Below, in pieces: positions 45,271 through 55,066 of a stretch of DNA of 64,000 nt. The stretch spans positions 1-64,000 of the forward strand of contig NSIP01000004.1 in NCBI GenBank assembly GCA_002737725.1, read 5' to 3'. Every line of letters begins with the position of its first letter. Position 1 is the stretch's first letter. Source of the stretch: Rhodospirillaceae bacterium. Lineage in GTDB: Bacteria; Pseudomonadota; Alphaproteobacteria; Rhodospirillales; Rhodospirillaceae. Made by a program: the position numbers and the translations under genes. The notes under the pieces were generated by a model, which saw only the letters and a list, made by a program, of their open reading frames with translations, made no database searches and was not told the DNA's origin.

Positions 45271-45852
45271 CTATTTTGTGGTCAGAGTCGATTTAAATTT
45301 ATTCAACGCACCCTCAAGCTCGCCAATCAAGACCACAGCTTCCGCCATGCTGAGCGGTTCCGGACGGGTGAGTTGCACCGATGCCGCGCGCCCACCCGAG
45401 AGCTTGATCTCGATAGTGCGCGTCACAGGCCCGCTGGTTTTACCCATGGGCTGAGCGCCATTGTCGGCGTCATAGTTTTTGCGAATGTCATAACGCACCA
45501 TGGCGTCATCAACCGAGCGCGATGTGAGTGCGCGCCAGAAGCCCAAAGCTTCCCATTTTTCGAAGGGACCAAACACTTCAAGCTGTTTGCCCGAGGCCAA
45601 TTTGGTGAAACTCGAATCGGCGTATTCGCCCCCAACCACACAGTGAATTTTCTGGTTCTGCTCCTCCGCCGCTTTCAAGAAATAGCGCACAAGGGCGTTA
45701 TCTACAGTCTTTCCTGTCAGATCGCGCCAAACCGCCTTGGCTTCGCGCTCGCCAAAAGGCCCGCGACGCTCAAGCTCGGTCCCGGAGGCGGGCTCGGTGA
45801 ATGATGTATCGGCATACTCGCCGCCAACGACAAAAAATTTCTGATCAGACAT
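45271..45852 (-). CDS. Tandem DUF4170 protein
   Basis: This 193-aa protein has two copies of the small alphaproteobacterial DUF4170 domain. Copy 1 is KFFVVGGEYADTSFTEPASG with ELERRGPFGEREAKAVWRDL and ...DNALVRYF. Copy 2 is HCVVGGEYADSSFTKLASGK with QLEVFGPFEKWEALGFWRAL and ...DDAMVRYDI. A C-terminal region (about 65 residues, TRTIEIKLSGGRAASVQLTR) follows. Most DUF4170 proteins have one domain. ATG 45852 (MSDQKFFVV) is preferred over the longer frame. The function is unknown. Confidence 0.85.
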   Translation of the reverse strand: MSDQKFFVVGGEYADTSFTEPASGTELERRGPFGEREAKAVWRDLTGKTVDNALVRYFLKAAEEQNQKIHCVVGGEYADSSFTKLASGKQLEVFGPFEKWEALGFWRALTSRSVDDAMVRYDIRKNYDADNGAQPMGKTSGPVTRTIEIKLSGGRAASVQLTRPEPLSMAEAVVLIGELEGALNKFKSTLTTK

Positions 45853-45969
45853 TTCGATGAAGCCATCCCAGAAACAACGAATTACCAAGTGACACCATAG
45901 CCGAACTGAATTTTTTTTCCAAAGCCTTGAGGCGTTTCTTTTGTACGACAAAGGGCTTATGTATGACCC

Positions 45970-47352
45970 ATGAATTCCATCACCCCCTTACCCATTCATG
46001 TTATCGGCGGCGGTCTGGCCGGTTGCGAAGCCGCTTGGCAGATCGCGCGGGCTGGCGTACCTATCGTTATCCACGAAATGCGCCCCACCCGCATGACGGA
46101 AGCCCACCACACCCAAGGGTTGGCTGAATTGGTGTGCTCTAATTCATTCCGGTCTGACGATGTTGATTACAACGCTGTTGGGCTGCTGCACGAGGAAATG
46201 CGCCGGGCGGGCTCACTCATTCTGCAAAGCGGCGATGCCCATCGTGTGCCTGCCGGCGCTGCCCTGGCAGTAGATCGCGATGGTTTCTCCAAGGCCGTCG
46301 AAGACGCTATCTCTCAGAACCCATTCATCACCATTGATCGCGCTGAAGTTGCCGGTCTGCCGCCCGAAGACTGGGATTCGGTCATTGTTGCCACAGGCCC
46401 GCTGACCTCGCCCGACTTTGCCAACGCGCTCAAGGGCGTCACGGGCGAAGAGTCGTTGGCGTTTTTCGATGCCATCGCGCCCATTGTGCATCGTGAATCC
46501 ATAAACATGGACATCGCCTGGTTTCAATCGCGCTATGATAAAGGGGCCGAGGTGCCTGGTGGCGGGGCCGATTATATCAACTGCCCCATGACCAAAGAGC
46601 AATACGAGCACTTCGTTGTGTCGCTTCAGGCTGGCGAAAAGACCGAGTTCAAAGAATGGGAAAAAAACACCCCCTACTTTGAAGGCTGCTTGCCCATTGA
46701 AGTCATGGCCGAGCGCGGCATGGACACGCTGGCCTACGGACCCATGAAGCCTGTCGGCCTGACGGACCCACGCACCGGACGGCGCTCGCACGCCGTGGTG
46801 CAGTTGCGGCAAGACAATGCGCTCGGGACCTTATTCAACCTCGTCGGCTTTCAGACCAAACTGAAGCATAGCGAGCAGATGCGTATTTTTCGCCAAATCC
46901 CAGGCCTTGAGAATGCCGATTTTGCACGCCTGGGTGGTATTCATCGCAACACATTCATCAACTCGCCGAAGTTGTTGGATGCCAGCTTGCGGTTGAAGGC
47001 GATGCCGCGCATTCGGTTTGCAGGCCAAATTACCGGCTGCGAAGGCTATGTTGAAAGTGCAGCGGTCGGCTTGATGGCCGGGCGGTTCGCCGCCGCCGAA
47101 CGATTAGGTAAAGCGTTCTCGATGCCACCGAAAACGACCGCGCTTGGCGCAATTCTGGGGCACATTACCGGTGGAGCCAAAGCCGAAACATTCCAACCCA
47201 TGAATGTGAACTTCGGGCTGTTTCCCGAGATAGATGCGCGCGACCCGCGCGGTCGACCGATCCGAGGCCGCGACCGTAAGAAAGCGCTTTCAGGTCGGGC
47301 ACTTACCGACATCGACGGATGGCTGGGGACTCTGCGCGCCGCTGCCGAGTAG
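45970..47352 (+). CDS. trmFO: tRNA (uracil-5-)-methyltransferase TrmFO (folate/FAD-dependent)
   Basis: This 460-aa enzyme uses methylene-tetrahydrofolate and FADH2 to make m5U54 in the T-loop of tRNA. The FAD-binding start [19 protein letters not shown] and [11 protein letters not shown] are characteristic. Catalytic-type Cys residues occur in VCSNSF and [13 protein letters not shown]. The C-terminal [20 protein letters not shown] closes the flavin site. The length is normal. It is convergent with the NDUFAF6-like gene, with one base between the stops. Confidence 0.95.
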   Translation: MNSITPLPIHVIGGGLAGCEAAWQIARAGVPIVIHEMRPTRMTEAHHTQGLAELVCSNSFRSDDVDYNAVGLLHEEMRRAGSLILQSGDAHRVPAGAALAVDRDGFSKAVEDAISQNPFITIDRAEVAGLPPEDWDSVIVATGPLTSPDFANALKGVTGEESLAFFDAIAPIVHRESINMDIAWFQSRYDKGAEVPGGGADYINCPMTKEQYEHFVVSLQAGEKTEFKEWEKNTPYFEGCLPIEVMAERGMDTLAYGPMKPVGLTDPRTGRRSHAVVQLRQDNALGTLFNLVGFQTKLKHSEQMRIFRQIPGLENADFARLGGIHRNTFINSPKLLDASLRLKAMPRIRFAGQITGCEGYVESAAVGLMAGRFAAAERLGKAFSMPPKTTALGAILGHITGGAKAETFQPMNVNFGLFPEIDARDPRGRPIRGRDRKKALSGRALTDIDGWLGTLRAAAE

Positions 47353-47353
47353 C

Positions 47354-48208
47354 CTAAAACGTTCCACGCCACGCATTCCATATTAGCCTTGGTACGCTCG
47401 CGCGCATCCGCCCAATTCGTGGGTTAGTAAGATCATAGTTCGCCACGCGGAGTTCCTTCAGGTATTGAGCGGCTATAGTTGCTCCCAACAACGCAGGCAC
47501 AGCAATCCGCGGAACATGACAGGCCCACGCTTTTTTTAAATGCGCCTCGGCGGTCATCGCAAACGCTGCAATTGTTCTCGCGATTGACTTGGCATTCTGC
47601 GCCACGCGCAAATCTTGCACACCTGTCAGCCCCGTTTCTGCCAACATCTCCTTGGGCAACAAAAGTTGATTCTCGCCTGCATGAAACAGCACGGCGCGCA
47701 AAATACCGGTCAGCGCGTAACCGATGCCCACATGGCGCGCGGCGACTTTGGTGTCATCTGTTGACGCGTCTAACACCTCGATCACGAGATTAATCAGCCG
47801 CACAGCGGTTCCTTCGGCGTAGGCCTCGAGGTCGAGGACACTGGCAAACGTAAATCCGTCTTCATCGGACTCCATTTCGCGCTCGCGTGTAGCGATCATC
47901 TCATCGAAATGCAAACGGCTTAGTTTACGGCTTGAAATAGCGTGCGCCAAAGCCTCGGTGACGGGGTTGCCCTGGGGGCCACCCTTGCCATTGTAAATCC
48001 CCTCGACCACATCGCGCCACCATTGCAGCTTCATGCGCCCGATCAGGGTTTCTGACACATTAGCGCGAATCCGGCCCAATTCGATATTAAAAGCGTAAAG
48101 CGCCTGCACATCGGCACGGCGATCTGCAGGCGCAAAGAGCGCCGTCAGATACCGATCACGATCCTCGCGCCGAACCATATCAGCAATTAAATTGTCACGG
48201 TCTTGCAT
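47354..48208 (-). CDS. Squalene/phytoene-synthase-fold protein, NDUFAF6-like
   Basis: This 284-aa protein has the trans-isoprenyl synthase fold, but the first Asp-rich motif is lost: where HpnC/D have DDxxD, this protein reads LYAFNIELGRIRANVSE. The second motif region also lacks an Asp cluster (YALTGILRAVLFHAGENQ). Catalysis is therefore unlikely. It matches the group that includes mitochondrial NDUFAF6, a complex I assembly factor. It is encoded opposite to the true squalene synthase genes and diverges from hpnC. Confidence 0.82.
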   Translation of the reverse strand: MQDRDNLIADMVRREDRDRYLTALFAPADRRADVQALYAFNIELGRIRANVSETLIGRMKLQWWRDVVEGIYNGKGGPQGNPVTEALAHAISSRKLSRLHFDEMIATREREMESDEDGFTFASVLDLEAYAEGTAVRLINLVIEVLDASTDDTKVAARHVGIGYALTGILRAVLFHAGENQLLLPKEMLAETGLTGVQDLRVAQNAKSIARTIAAFAMTAEAHLKKAWACHVPRIAVPALLGATIAAQYLKELRVANYDLTNPRIGRMRASVPRLIWNAWRGTF

Positions 48209-48282
48209 TGTCCTTGCCGCTTCCTGGGGCCATATGCTTTAGAATAGTCTGTCCACTCATTTCAACCAACTCCTGTTCATAC

Positions 48283-49245
48283 GTGACGCCCGCCCCCGAG
48301 ATATTAGACTTCAACGCTCGCGCCGAGAACTTCCCGGTGGCCGGTTGGTTTATTGCGAAACACCTGCGCCCCGCGGTTCGGGCCTACTACGCCTTCGCAC
48401 GCCTAGCCGATGATATTGCTGATGCCACAGACTTAAGCATTATTAAGAAGCTGAGTGCCCTTGATGATGTTGAGAAGGCGTTGCTCAACGGCACGGGCAG
48501 TGGAAACTCGGCTGATGATCAAGTGCATCAAGTCGCCCGCAGCTTGGGCGCTATCATGCGCGAGCGGGACTTGCCCATGGCGCTTGCCACAAACTTGCTG
48601 ACTGCGTTTCGGGCCGATGCCCGTAATACCATCATATTTCGACTGGATGACTTGCGCCAGTACTGTACGCATTCAGCCGCACCTGTGGGCCGGTTTCTTT
48701 TGGCGATCCACCATGCATCAGATGGCTATGCTGCCTCTGATGCGTTGTGCGCAGCACTGCAAATCCTCAACCATGTGCAAGATGCGCACGAGGACGCACG
48801 ATTGCTCAAACGTTGCTATATTCCCCTGGACTGGTTGAACGCCCAAGGCATCGACCTAATCGACCTTCAAAATTTGATGGGCCAGAATGTCTTCCGCCCT
48901 GGCTATGTTGCGATTCGTGATGACTATGCGGAGCACGTCGCAGAGGATGGCGGCGAAAGAACGACGGCCATCAAACCAAAAAAAATCGATGCCATAAAAC
49001 TGCGAACGTGCTTGAACATGCTGCTGGATGAAGTTGAGGTGCTTTTGGTGACGGCTCAGCCCCTGCCTCGCCTGTTAATGAATCGTGGGCTAGCCGCACA
49101 AAGCGCTGCAATTCTTTGCTTGGCACGGAGACTCTTACAGCGCCTCCGCGCTGTTGATCCATGGCACCATCGTGTTGACTTACGCGCATTCGATTGGATG
49201 GTCGCTGGCGTTATGGGCGCAAGAGTGCGGTTGTTCAGATCATGA
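48283..49245 (+). CDS. hpnC: Hydroxysqualene/squalene synthase HpnC
   Basis: This 320-aa protein starts at GTG (VTPAPEILDFNARAENFPVA). The two metal-binding Asp motifs are present: YAFARLADDIADA and LNHVQDAHEDARLLKRCYIP. In the HpnCDE route HpnD makes presqualene diphosphate from farnesyl diphosphate, HpnC turns it into hydroxysqualene, and HpnE reduces that to squalene. The longer frame from 48208 would begin inside the divergent gene. The stop overlaps the hpnD ATG (ATGA). Confidence 0.9.
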   Translation: MTPAPEILDFNARAENFPVAGWFIAKHLRPAVRAYYAFARLADDIADATDLSIIKKLSALDDVEKALLNGTGSGNSADDQVHQVARSLGAIMRERDLPMALATNLLTAFRADARNTIIFRLDDLRQYCTHSAAPVGRFLLAIHHASDGYAASDALCAALQILNHVQDAHEDARLLKRCYIPLDWLNAQGIDLIDLQNLMGQNVFRPGYVAIRDDYAEHVAEDGGERTTAIKPKKIDAIKLRTCLNMLLDEVEVLLVTAQPLPRLLMNRGLAAQSAAILCLARRLLQRLRAVDPWHHRVDLRAFDWMVAGVMGARVRLFRS

Positions 49246-50069
49246 GCAGCGGACGCAGTTCATTCTACTGGCCCATGCGGATCGCGCCCGAACCCCATCG
49301 CTCTGGGCTTTTCGCGATTTACGCCTGGTGCCGCCACATGGACGATATTATCGATGGGCCCCTACCACCAGAAGACAAAGCCGCCGTACTGGCACTGTGG
49401 CGGGGCTATTTTTTGAACGAACGATCAGCGACCACGATGGACAGCGAGTCCGTGATGATCGCCATGACGCTAAGTGCGGCGATTACTGCGCATGATCTTC
49501 CAAGTGGATTATTCTTGCGCGTGATAAACGGAATGGAGATGGATCTCGCCGGAGTAATGCGCGCACCAAGTTTGGCAATGCTCCAGGCCTATGCGCATGC
49601 GGTGGCCAGCGCTCCGGGCGAGCTTTGCTTGAATGTTCTCGGGTGGCGCGGCAAAGGTGCCGCCGAGTTTAGCCACGCGCTGGGTGAAGCGGTGCAGTAC
49701 ACAAATATACTCCGCGATATGGATGAGGACGCAACGCAAGGCCGACTCTACTTACCCCGCGAAGCTTTAGACTCAGCAGGTATTGACGCGCAAGACCCGA
49801 AGATTGTTATGGCTGATAAGCGTTTGGGCGATGCGTGGCTGGCGTTGGCGCTGATGGCAGAAGAAAAATTTTATCTATCCGATTCACTTTTGCCCGATGC
49901 CCAGACGCGCACTAAAATCCGTACTGCGCTTGCCATGATGGCGGTTTATCGGGGGCTTTTGCGCACACTGCGTCAGAAGGGCTGGAAGCCCGGAGCGGCT
50001 AAAGTCACTCTTCCCCCCTGGCGCGTCATGCTCACGGCTGGGCGCGTGGCGTGGTTCGGATATCCTTAA
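49242..50069 (+). CDS. hpnD: Presqualene diphosphate synthase HpnD
   Basis: This 275-aa protein starts MSSGRSSFYWPMRIAP. The Asp-rich motifs are YAWCRHMDDIIDG and QYTNILRDMDEDATQGRLYLP (the second motif is split here for length: NILRDMDEDA, then GRLYLP), both intact. It condenses two farnesyl diphosphate molecules. The ATG overlaps the hpnC stop by four bases, and hpnE starts 5 bp after this stop, so the three genes form one operon. No squalene-hopene cyclase is in the window. Confidence 0.92.
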   Translation: MSSGRSSFYWPMRIAPEPHRSGLFAIYAWCRHMDDIIDGPLPPEDKAAVLALWRGYFLNERSATTMDSESVMIAMTLSAAITAHDLPSGLFLRVINGMEMDLAGVMRAPSLAMLQAYAHAVASAPGELCLNVLGWRGKGAAEFSHALGEAVQYTNILRDMDEDATQGRLYLPREALDSAGIDAQDPKIVMADKRLGDAWLALALMAEEKFYLSDSLLPDAQTRTKIRTALAMMAVYRGLLRTLRQKGWKPGAAKVTLPPWRVMLTAGRVAWFGYP

Positions 50070-50073
50070 CAGC

Positions 50074-51312
50074 ATGAGTGTTTACATCATTGGTGGCGGT
50101 GTGGCCGGATTGGCAGCCGCAATTGGCTGCATTAAGCGCGGGCTCGCCGTGACCCTTTATGAATCTGCGCCACAGCTCGGCGGGCGTTGCCGCAGCTATC
50201 GTCATGACTCTTTTGATGCTGTGCTCGATAATGGTTCCCATGCAGTGCTGGCTAACAATGAGGCAGTCAACCGCTATCTCGGCATTATTGGCGCGTCGGA
50301 TCGACTGCAAACGAATAGTCGCGACGGCCTAAACTTTGTCGATCTTCGCGACGGCAAGACATGGCGGTTCAAATTGCCACGCGCTTTGTGGGACTCATCA
50401 TCACGCCCGCCAGAAACATCAACACTTGATGTGTTGAATGGATCGCGACTGATGTGGGGAAATCCAAATGCGTCATCAGTTCAAATACTCAAGGCAACGC
50501 CCAGTGCCATCGATAAGCTGTGGGAGCCACTCTGCACATCGGCGCTAAATACACCCTTAGCCGAGGCCGATGGCAGGATTTTATCAGCGGTTGTTCGTGG
50601 GATGCTAGGCTTCAGCGGATTGCGCCTGGGGCTGAAACTGCCACGCCACTCCTTGACGCACACCTACATTGATCCGGCAGCCCAGTGGCTTCAGCGAAAA
50701 GGTGCCAATGTCCGGCTTCAGTCTCCACTTCGCGAAATCATAATCAAGGGCGGGCACGTTGAGCGGCTGAACTTCGATCACGACACAATCTCGATTGGAA
50801 CTGAGGATCGCGTGGTGCTGGCCGTGCCGCCGTGGTCACAGTTGATGACCCAGACCGGAATCATGACCGAGCACCTCAAACCGTCACCGATCGTGAATGC
50901 GCATTTTCAGGTTGTAACAACGCAAGCATCGAATTTCATCGGCATCGTGGGCGGCATGAGTCAGTGGTTATGGCTTCGCGATGGACTGGCAACCGTCACA
51001 ATCAGCGCGGCTGAGGCACATCTAAACACCGATAGCGATGTGATCGCAGGAAAGATATGGGCGGAAATTGCTCCGATCTTCGGTGTCCCCAACGCGCCAC
51101 TGCCACCGGCACATGTGGTTAAAGAGCGCCGCGCAACGCTACGTCATGTTCTTGGTATCAATGACTTGCGAGCGACTACAAAATCACATCTGGCGAATCT
51201 AATTTTAGCAGGCGACTGGGTGAAGTCGGGCATGCCCTGTACACTGGAAAGCGCGATTCAGTCAGGTTTTAAGGCCGCTGCACTTGCCGTAAGACCCCTA
51301 AGGCGATTCTAA
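50074..51312 (+). CDS. hpnE: Hydroxysqualene dehydroxylase HpnE
   Basis: This 412-aa flavoprotein of the amine-oxidase/phytoene-desaturase superfamily has the FAD loop YIIGGGVAGLAAAIGCIKRG with the Glu at the end of strand 2 (LYESAPQLGGRCRS). The C-terminal flavin motif is ILAGDWVKSGMPCTLESAIQS. It carries out the last reductive step to squalene. It is the third gene of the hpnCDE operon. Confidence 0.92.
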   Translation: MSVYIIGGGVAGLAAAIGCIKRGLAVTLYESAPQLGGRCRSYRHDSFDAVLDNGSHAVLANNEAVNRYLGIIGASDRLQTNSRDGLNFVDLRDGKTWRFKLPRALWDSSSRPPETSTLDVLNGSRLMWGNPNASSVQILKATPSAIDKLWEPLCTSALNTPLAEADGRILSAVVRGMLGFSGLRLGLKLPRHSLTHTYIDPAAQWLQRKGANVRLQSPLREIIIKGGHVERLNFDHDTISIGTEDRVVLAVPPWSQLMTQTGIMTEHLKPSPIVNAHFQVVTTQASNFIGIVGGMSQWLWLRDGLATVTISAAEAHLNTDSDVIAGKIWAEIAPIFGVPNAPLPPAHVVKERRATLRHVLGINDLRATTKSHLANLILAGDWVKSGMPCTLESAIQSGFKAAALAVRPLRRF

Positions 51313-51448
51313 GCACCTGATTTTGCGCCCTTTTTCCAGCTTCCAGGCCCTCACCATGGGTTGCCTCACGCGCAGTTTTAGGTAACATGCCCGATGCTTT
51401 GAAGGCAGGTCGATGTGTGGCCGGCTTGGACAACGAAGGGGTAACGAG

Positions 51449-52030
51449 ATGATCAATCTGATTCTTCCAAACTTACGCAACGCCGTGATCACGTCCGTTG
51501 TACTAACGCTGGCTGTTTTTTGGTTCACCACGCAGGGCCAAATCGGTGGACAAGAGATCGTGATTACAAAATATCTCCATGTGCTGAGCAGTGTCATGTG
51601 GGTGGGCTTGCTGTGGTATTTCAACTTTGTGCAAATCCCCAGCATGCCGAAAATTCCCGATGAACAAAAACCGGCCATCAGCAAAGTGATTGCACCTACA
51701 GCGCTGTTCTGGTTCCGTTGGGCCGCCATGGCCACGATTCTCACCGGCTTATTCTTGGCTTATATCTCCGGCTACTTGATCGACTCCATTACGCTGGCCG
51801 AAGGCTCACGTACGATTGGTATTGGCATGTGGCTGGGCGCCATCATGGCGTTCAACGTGTGGTTTGTAATTTGGCCCAATCAAAAACGCGCGCTTGGCAT
51901 TGTGGAAACAACGCCTGAGTTGAAAGCCAAGTCGGCGCGCACCGCGATGCTGTTCAGCCGCACCAACATGATCCTCTCGGTCCCCATGCTGTTCTGCATG
52001 GTCGGCCAACAGAATGGGGTTGTTTGGTAA
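51449..52030 (+). CDS. PuuD-like urate hydroxylase-type membrane protein
   Basis: This 193-aa integral membrane protein has about four to five helices. The segment KYLHVLSSVMWVGLLWYFNF contains the His and WxG pattern of the heme-binding PuuD/DUF989 and CopD-like families. Other helices are ALFWFRWAAMATILTGLFLA and IGMWLGAIMAFNVWFVIWPN. Classical PuuD carries a C-terminal cytochrome c domain, which is absent here. The start is chosen at ATG 51449, 6 nt after a GGGG-type site. A good terminator follows. Urate oxidation is only one possibility. Confidence 0.7.
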   Translation: MINLILPNLRNAVITSVVLTLAVFWFTTQGQIGGQEIVITKYLHVLSSVMWVGLLWYFNFVQIPSMPKIPDEQKPAISKVIAPTALFWFRWAAMATILTGLFLAYISGYLIDSITLAEGSRTIGIGMWLGAIMAFNVWFVIWPNQKRALGIVETTPELKAKSARTAMLFSRTNMILSVPMLFCMVGQQNGVVW

Positions 52031-52057
52031 ACAGACGAGCCGAAGACCGGAATATCA

Positions 52058-52090
52058 AACGGGGGCCCAAAAAGGTCCCCGTTTTCTTTT
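52058..52090 (+). terminator. Rho-independent terminator
   Basis: The arms AACGGGGGCC (52058-52067) and GGTCCCCGTT (52074-52083) form a 10-bp stem (one G-U) with a 6-nt A-rich loop, followed by TTCTTTT. It ends the PuuD-like gene, and by read-through the hpnCDE genes. Read in the other direction it also precedes the end of the Mth938-like gene. Confidence 0.9.
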
Positions 52091-52091
52091 G

Positions 52092-52475
52092 CTATATGGC
52101 GATTAAGGCCGCCGCGACCGCTCGGCCTTCAGACATCAACACATTGTAAGTTCGGCACGCTGATCCCGTATCCATGACATCGGCACGAAAGCCCGCAGCC
52201 TTGAAGCGCGTGCGAAGTGTAGCGGGGATCGGCAGAGTTTTGGGGCCGCATCCCAACAAGCACACATCGATCTCAGATGTGTGAGCTAACAAAAGGTCGA
52301 TGGCTTCATCGCTGAGGGAGGCTAGATCGGTTGCAGGCCATGAGAGTGCTTGGTGGGGTAACACGAAAACACCACTCGTATAAACCTGACCCGAAATGGT
52401 AAATCGCCCTGCCCCGTACTTTTGAATCTTGGGGCGATCAGCAACAGCGGGCAATGGCGAACGCTTGATATCCAT
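52092..52475 (-). CDS. Mth938/DUF498-family protein (NDUFAF3 homologue)
   Basis: This 127-aa protein matches the Mth938-like fold. It has KIQKYGAGRFTISGQVYTSG with GVFVLP, and the conserved DVCLLGCGPKTLPIPATLRT loop. Mitochondrial NDUFAF3 of the same family helps assemble complex I. In alphaproteobacteria the gene commonly lies next to secF, as here (27 bp). The bacterial function is not firmly known. Confidence 0.85.
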   Translation of the reverse strand: MDIKRSPLPAVADRPKIQKYGAGRFTISGQVYTSGVFVLPHQALSWPATDLASLSDEAIDLLLAHTSEIDVCLLGCGPKTLPIPATLRTRFKAAGFRADVMDTGSACRTYNVLMSEGRAVAAALIAI

Positions 52476-52502
52476 CAGGGCAAAACACCCAAACTGGCCG
52501 CA

Positions 52503-53462
52503 TCACTTCAATTGGCGTTCATACTCAGGGACCTGAGCAACGCCAGGCTGCGTGTTGGTAAAGTCTTCACGGCGCATTTCAAAGTACACCAAAACGGGCA
52601 GCGCAATGTAGACCGTCGAATATGACCCTACAAACATGCCCCACATCATCGCTAACGAGAACCCTTGCAACGTCGGGCCACCGATGGTGACCAAGGCAAG
52701 CACGGCAAGCGTGGTGGTTAAATTTGTCACCAGCGTACGGGACAAGACTTTGTTCAACGACAGATTCAGCAGATCAGGCGTGTTCATCTTCTTGTATTTA
52801 CGCAGCATCTCGCGAACGCGGTCGTAAACGACCACTGTATCGTTAATCGAGAAACCCGCGATGGTCAAAACCGCAGCGACGGTATTGAGGTCAAACTGCG
52901 CTTGGGTGATCGAGAACAACCCGATGGTCGAAATCACGTCATGGGTCAGTGACAAGCACGCGCCCAGTGCGAACTGCCACTCGAAGCGGAACCACACGTA
53001 AACGCCAATACCGATTAGTGCCAAGGCAATCGCAAGGGCTCCATTGATGATCAGCTCACTGCCAACTTTCGGACCAACCACTTCGGTACGGCGAATCTCG
53101 AAGCGCTCGCCGATGGCCGTTTGCAGCGTTTTGAGTGCCGCGACCTGGGCGGTTTCGCCCCCTGGCTGCTGCTGAACACGAATCATCAAATCGCGATCTT
53201 CATCACCAAAAGTGGTAATTGAAACATCACCAAGCCCGATCTCATTTAACGCACTGCGCGTAGCGCTTAAATCAAATGCTTCTTTCGAGCGCGCCTCGAT
53301 CAAGATCCCGCCAGCGAAATCGATGCCGAAATTCAAGCCTTGCGTCGCCAATGACACCAAGGACCCCACAACCAAGATCATAGAGAAGGTAAACGCGTAG
53401 ACACGGACGCGAATGAAATCATAAAAAAATTCTTTTGGCAGATACGCCATTATGGGTTTCAT
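52503..53462 (-). CDS. secF: Protein translocase subunit SecF
   Basis: This 319-aa protein has six hydrophobic helices in the RND-type pattern. The first periplasmic domain lies between helix 1 (FTFSMILVVGSLVSLATQ) and GALAIALALIGIGVYVWFRF. The motif GFSINDTVVVYDRVRE is the SecF signature. With SecD it uses the proton gradient to pull secreted proteins out of the Sec channel. It is encoded 9 bp after secD. Confidence 0.96.
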   Translation of the reverse strand: MKPIMAYLPKEFFYDFIRVRVYAFTFSMILVVGSLVSLATQGLNFGIDFAGGILIEARSKEAFDLSATRSALNEIGLGDVSITTFGDEDRDLMIRVQQQPGGETAQVAALKTLQTAIGERFEIRRTEVVGPKVGSELIINGALAIALALIGIGVYVWFRFEWQFALGACLSLTHDVISTIGLFSITQAQFDLNTVAAVLTIAGFSINDTVVVYDRVREMLRKYKKMNTPDLLNLSLNKVLSRTLVTNLTTTLAVLALVTIGGPTLQGFSLAMMWGMFVGSYSTVYIALPVLVYFEMRREDFTNTQPGVAQVPEYERQLK

Positions 53463-53471
53463 GGGTCGATC

Positions 53472-55037
53472 CTACAGCGGCAATACGGTACGCTTGGCCG
53501 AGCGAAACCAAAGCCAGATAAGAAGGCGCGTAATCATGACCGCCGAGAACATGGACGTCATGAGCCCTAAGACCAACGTCACGGCAAAGCCCTTGACCGG
53601 GCCGGTGCCGAGAAAATAAAGCAGCAATCCTGCGATGACGGTCGTTACGTTAGAATCCAAGATCGTCATAAACGCTTGGCTGAATCCCGAGCTCAGCGAA
53701 TTGAGCAAAGTTCTCCCGTTGTTATATTCCTCGCGCATCCGCTCGTAGATCAGCACGTTTGCATCAACCGCCATGCCAAGCGTCAGCACAACGCCAGCAA
53801 TACCAGGCAAGGTTAAAGTTGCGCCAATAATGCTCATCAGTGCGAACAGTAAAACGATATTCACTGTGAGCGCGGCGACGGCGAATAGGCCAAAGGTGAA
53901 ATACGCCAACACCATGAAGCCCGCGACCAAGATCACGCCGATGACGCTGGCCGTTTCCCCCGCAGCGATCGAGTCAGCACCCAGCCCTGGCCCAACTGAA
54001 CGCTCTTCAAGTATAATCAAAGGTGCGGGCAGCGCGCCTGCACGAAGCAAGAGCGCTAAGTCTTGTGCGTTCTGAACTGTGAATGATCCTTCAATGTATC
54101 CGCTGCCACCCGTGATGGGGCTTTTAATGTTGGGGGCACTAATCACCGTGTTATCCAGGACAATGGCTAAACGCTGATTGACGTTGGCAGCCGTGACACC
54201 GCCGAACCGACGTCCACCTTGGGTGTCAAAGCGGAAGGTAACAACGGGTCGACCTTCCTGAAATGTTGCTTGGGCATCTACCAAGCGCTCGCCACTCACT
54301 TCAACACGGCGGCGCACGGCATAACGCTCGGGGTCGTCTTTTCCACCTGGAACCATCATGACCCCTGGCGGAACGTTGCGTGGGTCGGTCATGGCTGTGA
54401 CGCCCGGTTCGAGAAGATGAAAATTCAACTTCGCGGTTTGCCCGATCAGCGCCTTAATACGCTCGGGGTTATCGACACCGGGCAATTCAACGATAATGCG
54501 GTCTGAGCCCGAGCGCTGAATCGAAGGTTCGCTGGTTCCGAACTCATCCACACGACGGCGAACAATTTCGATGCTCTGGCTCATCGCCGCAATCTCGCGC
54601 TCTTTCTTGACCTTGTCAGGGATTGTAATGTGGAGACGCCCCTCGTCGAGTGACTCGACATTCAAATCGACAGCAGCCTTTACAATCAGATCTCGCGCCT
54701 GCTTGAATTGCTCTGGGTCTGTAATGGAAACGAAGACGCCATCTTCGGCCGCACGGAGATTGCGAAACCCAATGCGTGGCTCACGCAAAGTGGCGCGAAC
54801 TGTTTCTTCCAAATTAACAATTTGCTCTTTCGTAACCGCATCAAGATCGACTTCGAGCAGCAGATAAGAGCCGCCCTGTAAATCAAGCCCGAGTTGAATC
54901 GGCTTGAGCACATTTGTCATCCATGACGGTAGAGAATCTCGGAAGCCTTTGGTCATGAGGTTTGGTGATGCAAACACAAAGCCCAGAAAGCTAATAGCCA
55001 AAACCAGGGCTACTTTTGATGCGGAGTAATGTAACAT
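53472..55037 (-). CDS. secD: Protein translocase subunit SecD
   Basis: This 521-aa protein has an N-terminal helix, the large periplasmic P1 domain and six helices. Motifs include LGLDLQGGSYLLLEVDLDAV, IVELPGVDNPERIKALIG and the transmembrane TLGMAVDANVLIYERMREEY, containing the conserved Asp. It partners SecF in late stages of export. yajC is encoded just upstream (29 bp), making yajC-secD-secF an operon. Confidence 0.96.
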   Translation of the reverse strand: MLHYSASKVALVLAISFLGFVFASPNLMTKGFRDSLPSWMTNVLKPIQLGLDLQGGSYLLLEVDLDAVTKEQIVNLEETVRATLREPRIGFRNLRAAEDGVFVSITDPEQFKQARDLIVKAAVDLNVESLDEGRLHITIPDKVKKEREIAAMSQSIEIVRRRVDEFGTSEPSIQRSGSDRIIVELPGVDNPERIKALIGQTAKLNFHLLEPGVTAMTDPRNVPPGVMMVPGGKDDPERYAVRRRVEVSGERLVDAQATFQEGRPVVTFRFDTQGGRRFGGVTAANVNQRLAIVLDNTVISAPNIKSPITGGSGYIEGSFTVQNAQDLALLLRAGALPAPLIILEERSVGPGLGADSIAAGETASVIGVILVAGFMVLAYFTFGLFAVAALTVNIVLLFALMSIIGATLTLPGIAGVVLTLGMAVDANVLIYERMREEYNNGRTLLNSLSSGFSQAFMTILDSNVTTVIAGLLLYFLGTGPVKGFAVTLVLGLMTSMFSAVMITRLLIWLWFRSAKRTVLPL

Positions 55038-55066
55038 CTGTGGGGTCTAGACGCGACGCGTGCGTC

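Noticed and set aside
54200-54520. Plus-strand frame of 95 codons inside secD
   Set aside because: Antisense to a well-conserved SecD domain; no supporting signals.
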